From Acidobacteriota bacterium (GTDB lineage Bacteria; Acidobacteriota; Terriglobia; Terriglobales; Acidobacteriaceae), in assembly GCA_003225515.1 (NCBI GenBank), contig QIAK01000075.1, forward strand, positions 1 to 14,426: a stretch of 14,426 bases of DNA, read 5' to 3'. This document shows, piece by piece, positions 1 to 5,735 of this stretch (the stretch's first letter is position 1; each line of letters begins with the position of its first letter). The position numbers and the translations under genes are program-made. The notes beneath the pieces are model-generated. The model was not told the origin of the DNA. It saw nothing but the letters and a program-made list of their open reading frames with translations, and searched no databases.

Positions 1-26
1 CGTCATGAGTGTCTCTGAGGTTTTTC

Positions 27-275
27 ATGCCAAAAGCACAACTAGCGAAATGGGGGAACAGTCTGGCGGTTCGTATTCCTAAGGCCGTCGCCGAGCAAGC
101 TCGGCTTCAAGAAGGTGACCCGATCATGATCGAAGCCGTGGATGGGCACGTCGAACTGCGCCCGGCTGAGAGAATCCCCACGCTTGAAGAGTTGGTGGCG
201 CAAATCACACCCGAAAACCGTCATAAAGAGCTGGACTGGGGCCGGCCCGTCGGCAAGGAAATCGTTGAATGGTAG
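27..275 (+). CDS. mazE: MazE-type antitoxin
   Basis: Antitoxin of a type II toxin-antitoxin pair. MazE binds and neutralises MazF, and the complex normally represses its own promoter. The N-terminal AbrB/SpoVT-like DNA-binding part shows the hallmark 'KWGNSLAVRIPK' (residues 8-19). The C-terminal toxin-binding tail contains 'ITPENRHKELDWG', very close to the end of E. coli MazE as I recall it ('ITPENLHENIDWGEP'). The 82 residues equal the E. coli length. I chose ATG 27 because GAGG lies 6 nt upstream (17-20); a GTG at 9 in the same frame would add six residues with no family match. The stop overlaps the mazF start by 7 nt, the usual coupled arrangement. The promoter and autorepressor operator would lie upstream of the window edge, so regulation cannot be read here. 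Confidence 0.93.
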   Translation: MPKAQLAKWGNSLAVRIPKAVAEQARLQEGDPIMIEAVDGHVELRPAERIPTLEELVAQITPENRHKELDWGRPVGKEIVEW

Positions 276-610
276 CTCGCTATGTGCCGGAAGCGGGAGA
301 TATCGTCTGGATGGACTTTGATCCCCAAGCGGGACGCGAGCAGGCTCATCGTCGACCGGCGCTGGTGCTGACCGACCAGAGCTACAATCGATCGAGTGGG
401 CTGGTGGTTGTCTGTCCTCTCACCAGCCGACGAAAGCCCTATCCCTTCGCCCTTCCAGTTGTCGTGGATCGGGTGGAAGGCGCGGTGCTCGTGGATCATC
501 TCAAGAGCATGGACTGGAAGGCGCGCTCCGCGGCCTTCCATTCCAAAGCAGAAGCAGGGATGTTGAGCCGGGTACGCGCTTACGTAGCGGTTCTACTGCG
601 CATCCGCTGA
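269..610 (+). CDS. mazF: MazF-type mRNA interferase toxin
   Basis: Toxin of the mazEF pair, a sequence-specific endoribonuclease of the MazF/PemK/CcdB fold that cuts mRNA and arrests growth when MazE is lost. The 113-residue protein opens 'MVARYVPEAGDIVWMDFDP', nearly the E. coli MazF N-terminus. It keeps the residues associated with catalysis in the family: Glu24, Arg29 (in 'HRRPALVL') and Thr52 (in 'CPLTS'). The 'HLKSMDWKAR' strand (residues 77-86) is also typical. An AAGGAA ribosome site (255-260) sits 8 nt before ATG 269, inside the mazE tail. The gene looks intact and active. Cut-site specificity cannot be predicted from the sequence. Confidence 0.94.
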   Translation: MVARYVPEAGDIVWMDFDPQAGREQAHRRPALVLTDQSYNRSSGLVVVCPLTSRRKPYPFALPVVVDRVEGAVLVDHLKSMDWKARSAAFHSKAEAGMLSRVRAYVAVLLRIR

Positions 611-680
611 GACTCGTCCGGCTCTTTCTGGCGAGCGATGGAGCGATGTGTACAAACCAACCGATCCTGCTAGTACGCGC

Positions 681-725
681 GAGATCCCTCGCCCCGCTGG
701 AGAGAACGCGGGGCTTCGTGATGAC
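681..725. repeat. Partial copy of a palindromic intergenic repeat
   Basis: This segment in the 190-bp mazF-EamA spacer matches 4885-4930 over its whole length with few differences: GAGATCCCTC, CCGCTGG, AACGCGGGGC and a GATGAC end are shared. It contains a perfect 6-bp stem, CCCCGC (692-697) with GCGGGG (708-713), around a 10-nt loop. The left half present in the second copy (4821-4884) is not recognisable here, so this looks truncated. The rest of 611-800 holds nothing else I can identify. Confidence 0.6.
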
Positions 726-796
726 GCCTCACCCAGATAAATACAGCATCTTGCAAAGAAACCTAAGGACTTTCTCTTATCGAGCCGGCGCTGGGC

Positions 797-849
797 CGAA
801 CTAGAGTCGACCAATGTCCGACATCTGGGCCGGAGGGGACTCTAGTTCG
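797..849 (-). other. 12-bp perfect inverted repeat across the EamA gene stop codon
   Basis: CGAACTAGAGTC (797-808) is the exact reverse complement of GACTCTAGTTCG (838-849), with 29 nt between. A further TCCG/CGGA pair (817-820 and 831-834) lies inside. In the minus-strand transcript this forms a hairpin over the last codons of the EamA gene, with its TAG stop inside the 3' arm. No T tract follows, so a classical rho-independent terminator is not supported. An RNA 3'-end stabiliser, a rho-type end or a protein site are possible. Confidence 0.55.
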
Positions 850-1775
850 CTCAGTGGAGCGGTGCGTTCGATCTTCTTCGGCGTGGTCGTGATCACCACC
901 ACACTCACCAGCACCAGCGCGGTCCCGATGATGGTGCGAACTCCGAGCGCCTCGCCACCTAGAAAATATCCGACCAGCACCGCTACCACCGGATTTACGT
1001 ACGCATAGGTGCCCACCTTGGTTGGCGACTCGTGATGGATGAGCCAGACGTATGCGGTGAAGCCGATGATGGAGCCGGCCACGATCAGATAAGCCAGCGA
1101 GAGCCAGGCTCCGCGAGAAACTTCTCGCAGGTGAAATCCACGAAATTCTCCCAAGAGCGTCGCGGCCAACATGAGCAGGACGCCTCCCGCTAACATCTGC
1201 GCGCCGGAACTCATCACTTTTTCGGCGGGCAGCGGCAGGCGGCGGCTGAGGGATGCGGCCAGCGACCAACTGATGGCCGCCACCACCAAGGCGCACGCAC
1301 CTGCGGTATCGATCGCGGCGTCGCCCAAACCACTCGAGTGTCCTACGAGTACAGCAACGCCTCCCATTCCAACCAGCAGCGCAAACGCAAGTCGAGGAGT
1401 GAGGCGCTGGGTTCGCAGCAGAAAGATTTCTCCCAGCGCCATGAAGGCCGGGATGGTCGCCATCATCACAGCCGCTCTGCCCGACGGTACGCGGCGCTCA
1501 GCCCAGAATAGTAATCCGTAGTCGAAAACAAAGATCAGGGTGGCTAGAAGCGTCGCTGAAGTCCACTCGCGGCGAGTCGGAGAAGGCGTACCCTTGGCCC
1601 GCATCCATATGTAGAGAACCACTCCGGCCACCAGGAAACGCATGCCGGCCAGAAGAAATGGAGGGACCTCGCGCACGCCCACGCGGATCGCCAGGAAGGT
1701 TGATCCCCAGACGAAGTAAATGATGGCGAAGGCAAGAAGCACCTTCCACGCGCGAGGCTTGGTAGAGGCATCCAT
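801..1775 (-). CDS. EamA/DMT-family transporter (YedA-like)
   Basis: Inner-membrane transporter of the drug/metabolite transporter superfamily, 324 residues, which fits two EamA repeats of five helices each. The first repeat begins with 'FAIIYFVWGSTFLAIRVG' (about residues 16-33), the signature opening of RhaT/YedA-like exporters. The second begins near 'CALVVAAISWSLAASLSRR' (about 160-178). 'TYAYVNPVVAVLVGYFLGGE' (about 257-276) is the conserved proline-containing helix of the second repeat. A polar tail of about 25 residues follows. Substrate cannot be deduced; family members export amino acids, metabolites or drugs. Start ATG 1775 precedes the first helix by a normal distance, but no good ribosome site is seen upstream. 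It stands alone on the minus strand. Confidence 0.88.
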   Translation of the reverse strand: MDASTKPRAWKVLLAFAIIYFVWGSTFLAIRVGVREVPPFLLAGMRFLVAGVVLYIWMRAKGTPSPTRREWTSATLLATLIFVFDYGLLFWAERRVPSGRAAVMMATIPAFMALGEIFLLRTQRLTPRLAFALLVGMGGVAVLVGHSSGLGDAAIDTAGACALVVAAISWSLAASLSRRLPLPAEKVMSSGAQMLAGGVLLMLAATLLGEFRGFHLREVSRGAWLSLAYLIVAGSIIGFTAYVWLIHHESPTKVGTYAYVNPVVAVLVGYFLGGEALGVRTIIGTALVLVSVVVITTTPKKIERTAPLSELESPPAQMSDIGRL

Positions 1776-1981
1776 GAGCGGGTTTGGACGTATGTGCTGG
1801 ACCTATGTGTTGGACTCAGGCGTTGATTTCGGCAGCAGTCCTCAATCTCAAGGCGTAAGAGCTAAGACCTGATTAGATCATTGGAAGGCGGACCCGGATG
1901 CGAATTTCGCGGCCAAAAAAATGGTAGATAGCAATCGAAGGAATATTGGCGGTGAAGCTGGCAGAGATGAAGGGTTTGTGG

Positions 1982-2422
1982 CTACTTCTTCAGCAGGCTG
2001 GTGTGGCTGGCAACGCACTGCCACTTGCCAAGGTCGAGTACCCAGGTATCGGTGAAACGTCCTATGTGGTCATAAGACTTGCCCTGGTAGGTGCCTTGCG
2101 TGTGATAGATGCCGGTAATCACCGCGGTATCGCCAAAGAAATTCATTTTTACGTCCTGAATATTGGCGGCGGTAGGTCGGAAGAGCGGATCTCTGATATC
2201 AGCCAGAAACTTCTGCTTATCGCTGAGTTCTCCGTCGTACTCGGTATTGATGAACCGGCTCGAAACCAAAGCATCCAGAGCAGCCGAATCGCGTTGGACC
2301 TGCGCTTCATTCCACAGATGCTCAAGAACCAACAGCTTGCTCTCGCGCGGATCGGCCTGCTGCGCCGCCAGGCTGGCGCAGCCGAGAGCTATCAAACAGC
2401 AGCAAAGGGTAGTGCGAATCAT
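1982..2422 (-). CDS. Secreted DUF4440/SnoaL-like (NTF2-fold) protein
   Basis: A 146-residue protein with a signal peptide (hydrophobic residues 5-20, Ala-rich cleavage zone near 'SLAAQ'). It has the DUF4440 layout of the NTF2-like cone fold: a helical start ('LLVLEHLWNEAQVQRDSAALDALVSSRF', about 30-57) and the closing strands 'HIGRFTDTWVLDLGKWQCVASH' (about 119-140). Cys15 in 'ALGC' resembles a weak lipobox, so a lipoprotein is possible but not favoured because position -3 is Ala. No catalytic residues can be named; members of this group are mostly uncharacterised. There is no Shine-Dalgarno sequence before ATG 2422, but CAAAAT lies 9 nt upstream on the minus strand. The 1776-1981 spacer downstream shows no recognisable element. 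Confidence 0.75.
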   Translation of the reverse strand: MIRTTLCCCLIALGCASLAAQQADPRESKLLVLEHLWNEAQVQRDSAALDALVSSRFINTEYDGELSDKQKFLADIRDPLFRPTAANIQDVKMNFFGDTAVITGIYHTQGTYQGKSYDHIGRFTDTWVLDLGKWQCVASHTSLLKK

Positions 2423-2545
2423 TAGTCTTTAATTTTGCGCGCTCGCCGGCATCCCCACGTGCGACGAGCGTGCGAAAACGATAGCAGTGCGGAGAGGCGT
2501 CAAGCTATTGAAATGCACGAAGGAGAGGTTACGGAGGTCACGGCG

Positions 2546-2591
2546 TTCAGGCTTCGGAGTTAGAGGCCGACGCCTGAAGTCTGTGTTTTTT
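2546..2591. terminator. Hairpin followed by a T run (plus-strand orientation), role unclear
   Basis: TTCAGGC-t-TCGG (2546-2557) pairs with CCGA-c-GCCTGAA (2567-2578): 11 pairs with one mismatch and a 9-nt loop. Six T residues follow at 2586-2591 on the plus strand. That is the shape of a plus-strand terminator, yet neighbouring genes on both sides are on the minus strand. It may end fabH (stop at 2619) as a hairpin-only minus-strand terminator, or end an unseen plus-strand RNA. The rest of 2423-2618 shows nothing else. Confidence 0.4.
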
Positions 2592-2618
2592 GTATGTACG
2601 CCCAGCTGAGTACGTGAC

Positions 2619-3617
2619 TTAGTACGCCCAGCGTAGCAATGTAGCGCCCACGGTAAATCCTGCGCCTACTGACGCCAGCATCACCAGGCTTCCCTTCTTC
2701 AATTTGCCTTGCTCCAGAGCCGTGTTCATCGCGAGTGGGATGGTTCCCGCCGTGGTATTGCCGAAACGGTCGATATTGATGACCACGGCATCGGGCTTGA
2801 GGCCGAGGCGATCGGCTGTGGCATTGATGATTCGCAAGTTGGCCTGATGAGGAATAAAAGCGTCGATATCGGTACCTTTCAGACCATTTCGCTCCAGCAA
2901 TTTCTGGCAGAGCTCGGTCTGCTTGCGGACGGCGAACTTGAAGACCTGTTGGCCATCCTGATGAACATAATGCATTCTCTTGTCGATGGTTTCCTTGCTC
3001 GTGGGATTCAGGCTGCCACCACCAGGCATGTAGAGGAACTGCGAACCCGAGCCATCGACCTCGTGGATAAAGTCGATCAGACCCAGCGAGTCATCTTCGG
3101 CGGGTTCCAGGATCGCCGCGCCCGCGCCGTCTCCAAAAATTACGCAGGTGGCTCGGTCAGCGTAGTCGATGATCGATGACATTACATCGGCGCCAATCAC
3201 CAGCACGCGCTTGTGCGCGCCGCTGGAAATAAACTGTGCCCCGACCTGAATGGAATACACAAAGGCCGAACAAGCGGCGGAAAGATCAAATCCCCAAGCT
3301 CCCTTCGCTCCAAGCTTGTCCTGCACCAGGCACGCGGTGGAGGGGAAGAACATATCTGGAGTCACGGTGCCCACAATAATGACATCGATGTCAGTGGGGG
3401 CAAGGCCCCGCCGTGCCAACGCCACCTTTGCGGCTGCGAGGGCAAGGTCGCTGGTGGCTACGCCCTTCTCGACTATATGGCGCTCACGGATGCCGACGCG
3501 AGCCATGATCCATTCGTTGTTGGTGTCGACCATTTTCTCCAGGTCGGCGTTGGTGAGCAGGCGGGGCGGCACATAGGTGCCGAGGGCGCTGATTTTGGCG
3601 CGAATCGGTTTGGTCAA
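2619..3617 (-). CDS. fabH: Beta-ketoacyl-ACP synthase III, paralogue 1
   Basis: Catalyses the first condensation of type II fatty-acid synthesis, joining an acyl-CoA primer to malonyl-ACP in the cytoplasm. With the start used here the protein has 332 residues. The catalytic triad is complete: Cys116 in 'DLSAACSAF', His257 in 'IPHQAN' and Asn287 in 'FGNTTAGTIP'. The 'FGDGAGAAIL' loop (161-170) and C-terminal 'GAGFTVGATLLRW' are standard. I place the start at TTG 3617 because AGGAG (3624-3628) is 6 nt upstream and the protein then begins 'MTKPIRAKISALG', matching its neighbour; the open frame extends to TTG 3644. It is roughly two thirds identical by eye to the adjacent fabH. Primer preference (acetyl versus branched) cannot be read. 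Confidence 0.93.
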   Translation of the reverse strand: MTKPIRAKISALGTYVPPRLLTNADLEKMVDTNNEWIMARVGIRERHIVEKGVATSDLALAAAKVALARRGLAPTDIDVIIVGTVTPDMFFPSTACLVQDKLGAKGAWGFDLSAACSAFVYSIQVGAQFISSGAHKRVLVIGADVMSSIIDYADRATCVIFGDGAGAAILEPAEDDSLGLIDFIHEVDGSGSQFLYMPGGGSLNPTSKETIDKRMHYVHQDGQQVFKFAVRKQTELCQKLLERNGLKGTDIDAFIPHQANLRIINATADRLGLKPDAVVINIDRFGNTTAGTIPLAMNTALEQGKLKKGSLVMLASVGAGFTVGATLLRWAY

Positions 3618-3646
3618 CAAGAGCTCCTGTGGATGAAGGCTCAAGT

Positions 3647-3675
3647 ATTCTGAAGGATTGCGGGGAGAAAGTCTA
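3647..3675 (-). promoter_or_regulatory. Candidate promoter of fabH paralogue 1
   Basis: On the minus strand, TAGACT (3670-3675, -35-like, 4 of 6) and CAGAAT (3647-3652, -10-like, 4 of 6) are separated by exactly 17 nt. The same layout occurs before the second fabH (4755-4783) with the block CAATCCTTCAGAATAC identical. The predicted transcript would have a leader of about 20 nt containing the AGGAG site. The strength of the call is the conservation between the copies. Confidence 0.5.
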
Positions 3676-3684
3676 ACGGCGGAC

Positions 3685-3705
3685 GGTCTGAGGTCTGAGG
3701 TCTGG
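3685..3705. repeat. Heptamer tandem repeat, GGTCTGA x3
   Basis: Three consecutive 7-nt units, GGTCTGA, GGTCTGA and GGTCTGG, fill the short spacer between the two fabH genes just after the stop of the upstream one. A second unrelated heptamer array lies at 13484-13504. Confidence 0.6.
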
Positions 3706-3706
3706 T

Positions 3707-4711
3707 TTAGAATGCCCAGCGCAGGAGGGTGGCGCCGGAGGTGAAGCCTGCGCCTACGGTCGCGATCAGCACGCGGTCTCCTTTTTTCAATTTGCCTTCG
3801 TCCATCGCGGTCTGCATGGCGATTGGAATCGTGCCTGCGGTGGTGTTTCCGAAGCGGTCGATATTAATGATGACTTTTTCCATTGGCATTCCCAGCCGGT
3901 CGGCGGTCGCGGTGATGATGCGCCGGTTGGCCTGATGGGCGATGAAGCAATCGACATCCTTACCGGTCAGTTGATTCTTCTCCAAAATGCGCTCGGTCAT
4001 CTCCGCCATCTTCTTCACCGCATACTTGAAGACGTTCTTGCCATCTTGATGAATGTAGTGCATTTTCTGGTCGACAGTATCGTGCGTGGCTGGGTTCAAA
4101 CTGCCTCCGCCCGGCATGCAGAGATACTGCCCACCCATTCCTTCGACCTGCGCCACGTGGTCGATGATGCCAGCCTCTCCGTCGTTGGCGGGCTCGAGCA
4201 AAACCGCGCCCGCGCCGTCTCCAAAAATAATGCACACCGCCCGATCGGTGTAGTCGGTCATCGACGAATTCACGTCTGATCCGATTACCAGAACTTTTTT
4301 GTACTGGCCCGATTCAATGAACTTCACTCCGGTGATCAATGCATACAGAAAGCCCGAGCAGCCTGCGGACACGTCGAAGCCCCAGGTATTCTCGATTCCC
4401 AACTTGTGCTGCACCAGGCACGCCGTGGATGGATACATCATGTCAGGCGTGACCGTGCCCACGACGATCAGGTCCACTTCCTGCAGGTCAAAGGGATGCG
4501 ACTGGAGCAGGTTCTTCACGGCCGCGACCCCGAGATCGCTAGCGGCGACTCCCTTATCCACGAGATGGCGCTCGCGGATGCCGACGCGTTCCATAATCCA
4601 TTCACTTGTGGTGTCGACCATCTTCTCGAGATCAGCGTTGGTAAGGACACGAGGCGGCAGGTAGGTGCCGAGAGCGCTGATCTTCGCTCTTACGCGAGTT
4701 GGTTCGTTCAA
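3707..4711 (-). CDS. fabH: Beta-ketoacyl-ACP synthase III, paralogue 2
   Basis: Second complete KAS III, 334 residues. The triad is Cys118 ('DVSAGCSGF'), His259 ('IAHQAN') and Asn289 ('FGNTTAGTIP'). The start is TTG 4711 with AGGAG (4718-4722) 6 nt upstream, the same design as the neighbouring copy. The two proteins align nearly end to end. They differ most around residues 66-80 and 100-108 and just after the active-site cysteine (GCSGFLYALITG versus ACSAFVYSIQVG); this lines the acyl pocket region in known FabH structures, so different primer choice is plausible (inference). Both copies have their own candidate promoter, so they need not be co-transcribed. Usual partners (fabD, fabG, acpP, plsX) are not in the window. 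Confidence 0.94.
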   Translation of the reverse strand: MNEPTRVRAKISALGTYLPPRVLTNADLEKMVDTTSEWIMERVGIRERHLVDKGVAASDLGVAAVKNLLQSHPFDLQEVDLIVVGTVTPDMMYPSTACLVQHKLGIENTWGFDVSAGCSGFLYALITGVKFIESGQYKKVLVIGSDVNSSMTDYTDRAVCIIFGDGAGAVLLEPANDGEAGIIDHVAQVEGMGGQYLCMPGGGSLNPATHDTVDQKMHYIHQDGKNVFKYAVKKMAEMTERILEKNQLTGKDVDCFIAHQANRRIITATADRLGMPMEKVIINIDRFGNTTAGTIPIAMQTAMDEGKLKKGDRVLIATVGAGFTSGATLLRWAF

Positions 4712-4754
4712 TGAGGGCTCCTGAAATACGAGGGCTCCAAATATGAAACCGAGT

Positions 4755-4783
4755 ATTCTGAAGGATTGTACGGGGAATGTCTA
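4755..4783 (-). promoter_or_regulatory. Candidate promoter of fabH paralogue 2
   Basis: On the minus strand, TAGACA (4778-4783, -35-like, 5 of 6) is followed after 17 nt by CAGAAT (4755-4760, -10-like, 4 of 6). Predicted leader is about 35 nt. It is the counterpart of 3647-3675, indicating that the duplication that made two fabH genes carried its upstream region. The shared 16-nt block could equally be a regulator site. Confidence 0.55.
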
Positions 4784-4820
4784 TGATTGAATCGGTAGTG
4801 GGTCAGTTTGCATCGATGAC

Positions 4821-4930
4821 GTCATCCTCAGAGTAGCCGATCTTCAGGCGGAGCGAAGGATCTCGGGCTGGGATACTGCTGGGAGAGATCCCTCCGCCCG
4901 CTGGTAAAAACGCGGGGCGTTCGGGATGAC
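4821..4930. repeat. MITE-like imperfect palindromic intergenic repeat
   Basis: A 110-bp segment bounded by GTCATCC (4821-4827) and its reverse complement GGATGAC (4924-4930). Inside, GGATCTC (4858-4864) faces GAGATCC (4885-4891), both flanked outward by related GCGGAG/CTCCGC stretches. A further stem, CCCGC (4897-4901) with GCGGG (4912-4916), sits in the right half. The right half recurs at 681-725. The architecture suggests a non-coding dispersed repeat (REP/MITE-like). It fills most of the 4712-4963 spacer. No coding frame is evident in it. Confidence 0.55.
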
Positions 4931-4963
4931 TGACTCAGGAACTCCATCTGCGTAGAAGTGGCT

Positions 4964-5242
4964 TCACGCAGCGGCCCTGTTCCGCTCCCTTTCCATCCAG
5001 TCACGAATGAATACCGAACAGGAAACTACGCCGAAGTCGCGATTCTCGCCGTCGATCAGGTACGTAACAGCCGCCAGATCCACCTCTTCCAGATGGGAGA
5101 GGTCCAGCAATGGCCACAGCTGGCACTCGTGCGCGGACTGAACCATTTGGCGCAGGTAGGCCAGATGACCTTCAAACAACTTTCCGGATACGCGAATCAC
5201 GATATGAGGATCTAACGTGGGGGCGATAGCGCGAGTCTTCAT
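4964..5242 (-). CDS. Small STAS-like protein
   Basis: A 92-residue cytoplasmic protein without signal or membrane segment. The pattern strand ('HIVIRVSGKLFEGHL', 13-27), helix, strand plus loop ('LWPLLDLSHLEEVDLAAVTYL', 42-62) and late strand ('FGVVSCSVFI', 70-79) resembles the STAS fold of anti-sigma-factor antagonists, where the central motif is usually 'LDLSxxxxxDSSG'. Here the phosphorylatable serine position reads 'VDLAAV', so control by phosphorylation at the classical site is unlikely. Start ATG 5242 is chosen because AAGGAG ends 4 nt upstream (5247-5252); the frame stays open to TTG 5311. No partner kinase, phosphatase or sigma factor is nearby. The family assignment is by eye and moderate. 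Confidence 0.6.
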   Translation of the reverse strand: MKTRAIAPTLDPHIVIRVSGKLFEGHLAYLRQMVQSAHECQLWPLLDLSHLEEVDLAAVTYLIDGENRDFGVVSCSVFIRDWMERERNRAAA

Positions 5243-5302
5243 GGTTCTCCTTGGCATGTGGAGCAGAACTGTGTGTATGAGTTGATGCTCGAAAGGTCGT
5301 TT

Positions 5303-5344
5303 CTTGCGCAAGGAGTTCGTAAAGATTGCGTAAATTGTGGTAAA
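5303..5344 (-). promoter_or_regulatory. Candidate operator: palindrome plus phased direct repeats
   Basis: Upstream of the STAS-like gene lie a perfect 10-bp palindrome CTTGCGCAAG (5303-5312) and three GTAAA repeats (5319-5323, 5330-5334, 5340-5344) spaced 11 and 10 nt apart, about one helical turn. The first two extend to CGTAAA. Such phasing is typical of response-regulator or similar tandem binding sites. I could not place a convincing -35/-10 pair. Confidence 0.35.
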
Positions 5345-5394
5345 TCGGGAGCGCAGGAACCAGTCAGCTGTGGAATTTAAACTGAACCAAATAA

Positions 5395-5499
5395 GTCAGG
5401 CACCGGGGACTCACTGCACACGCAAGAGCCCGTTACCGTTGCTTCCTTCCGGACCTGGCGGGGTTGGCGGGAGTACGTCGCGTAAGACCGATGCCTGAC
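5395..5499 (-). ncRNA. ffs: Signal recognition particle RNA, small bacterial type (4.5S)
   Basis: On the minus strand the RNA carries the near-universal SRP domain IV core 'CAGGTCCGGAAGGAAGCA', which binds Ffh. The ends pair: GTCAGGCATCGG at the 5' end with CCGGTGCCTGAC at the 3' end gives a 12-bp terminal stem with one G-U. The length of about 105 nt and single-hairpin design match the small bacterial SRP RNA without an Alu domain. It guides ribosomes making membrane proteins to FtsY and the Sec translocon. The exact ends are set by the terminal stem and may differ by a few nt. It is divergent from the tgpA gene. Confidence 0.95.
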
Positions 5500-5506
5500 C
5501 TGATTT

Positions 5507-5512
5507 ATTCTA
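5507..5512 (-). promoter_or_regulatory. -10 box of ffs
   Basis: TAGAAT on the minus strand (5 of 6 to TATAAT) ends 7 nt before the first base of the SRP RNA terminal stem, the expected distance to a start site. No clear -35 is seen at 17-18 nt. Confidence 0.5.
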
Positions 5513-5735
5513 GCATCCTGGGATTCATGCTTTCGACGCGAGCCGGATCGCATGAGGGCAGGCATTGATGCGACGCCTTCCCGGCCAGAAACGGGTGCGC
5601 AGCACAAAAATCTCCGAACGGCATGTGACTTTCGGTGCAAGAATCTGAAGCCAAAGCCTTCCCTTCTGGAGACGATTGTCGAACAATGGTTGGAGCCCCC
5701 AGAGTTGGGTCCCAAGACGACTAACCCACGAAGCG

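Noticed and set aside
1946..2425. Plus-strand open frame opposite the DUF4440 gene
   Set aside because: The minus-strand product has a signal peptide and family pattern; the plus-strand one has neither.
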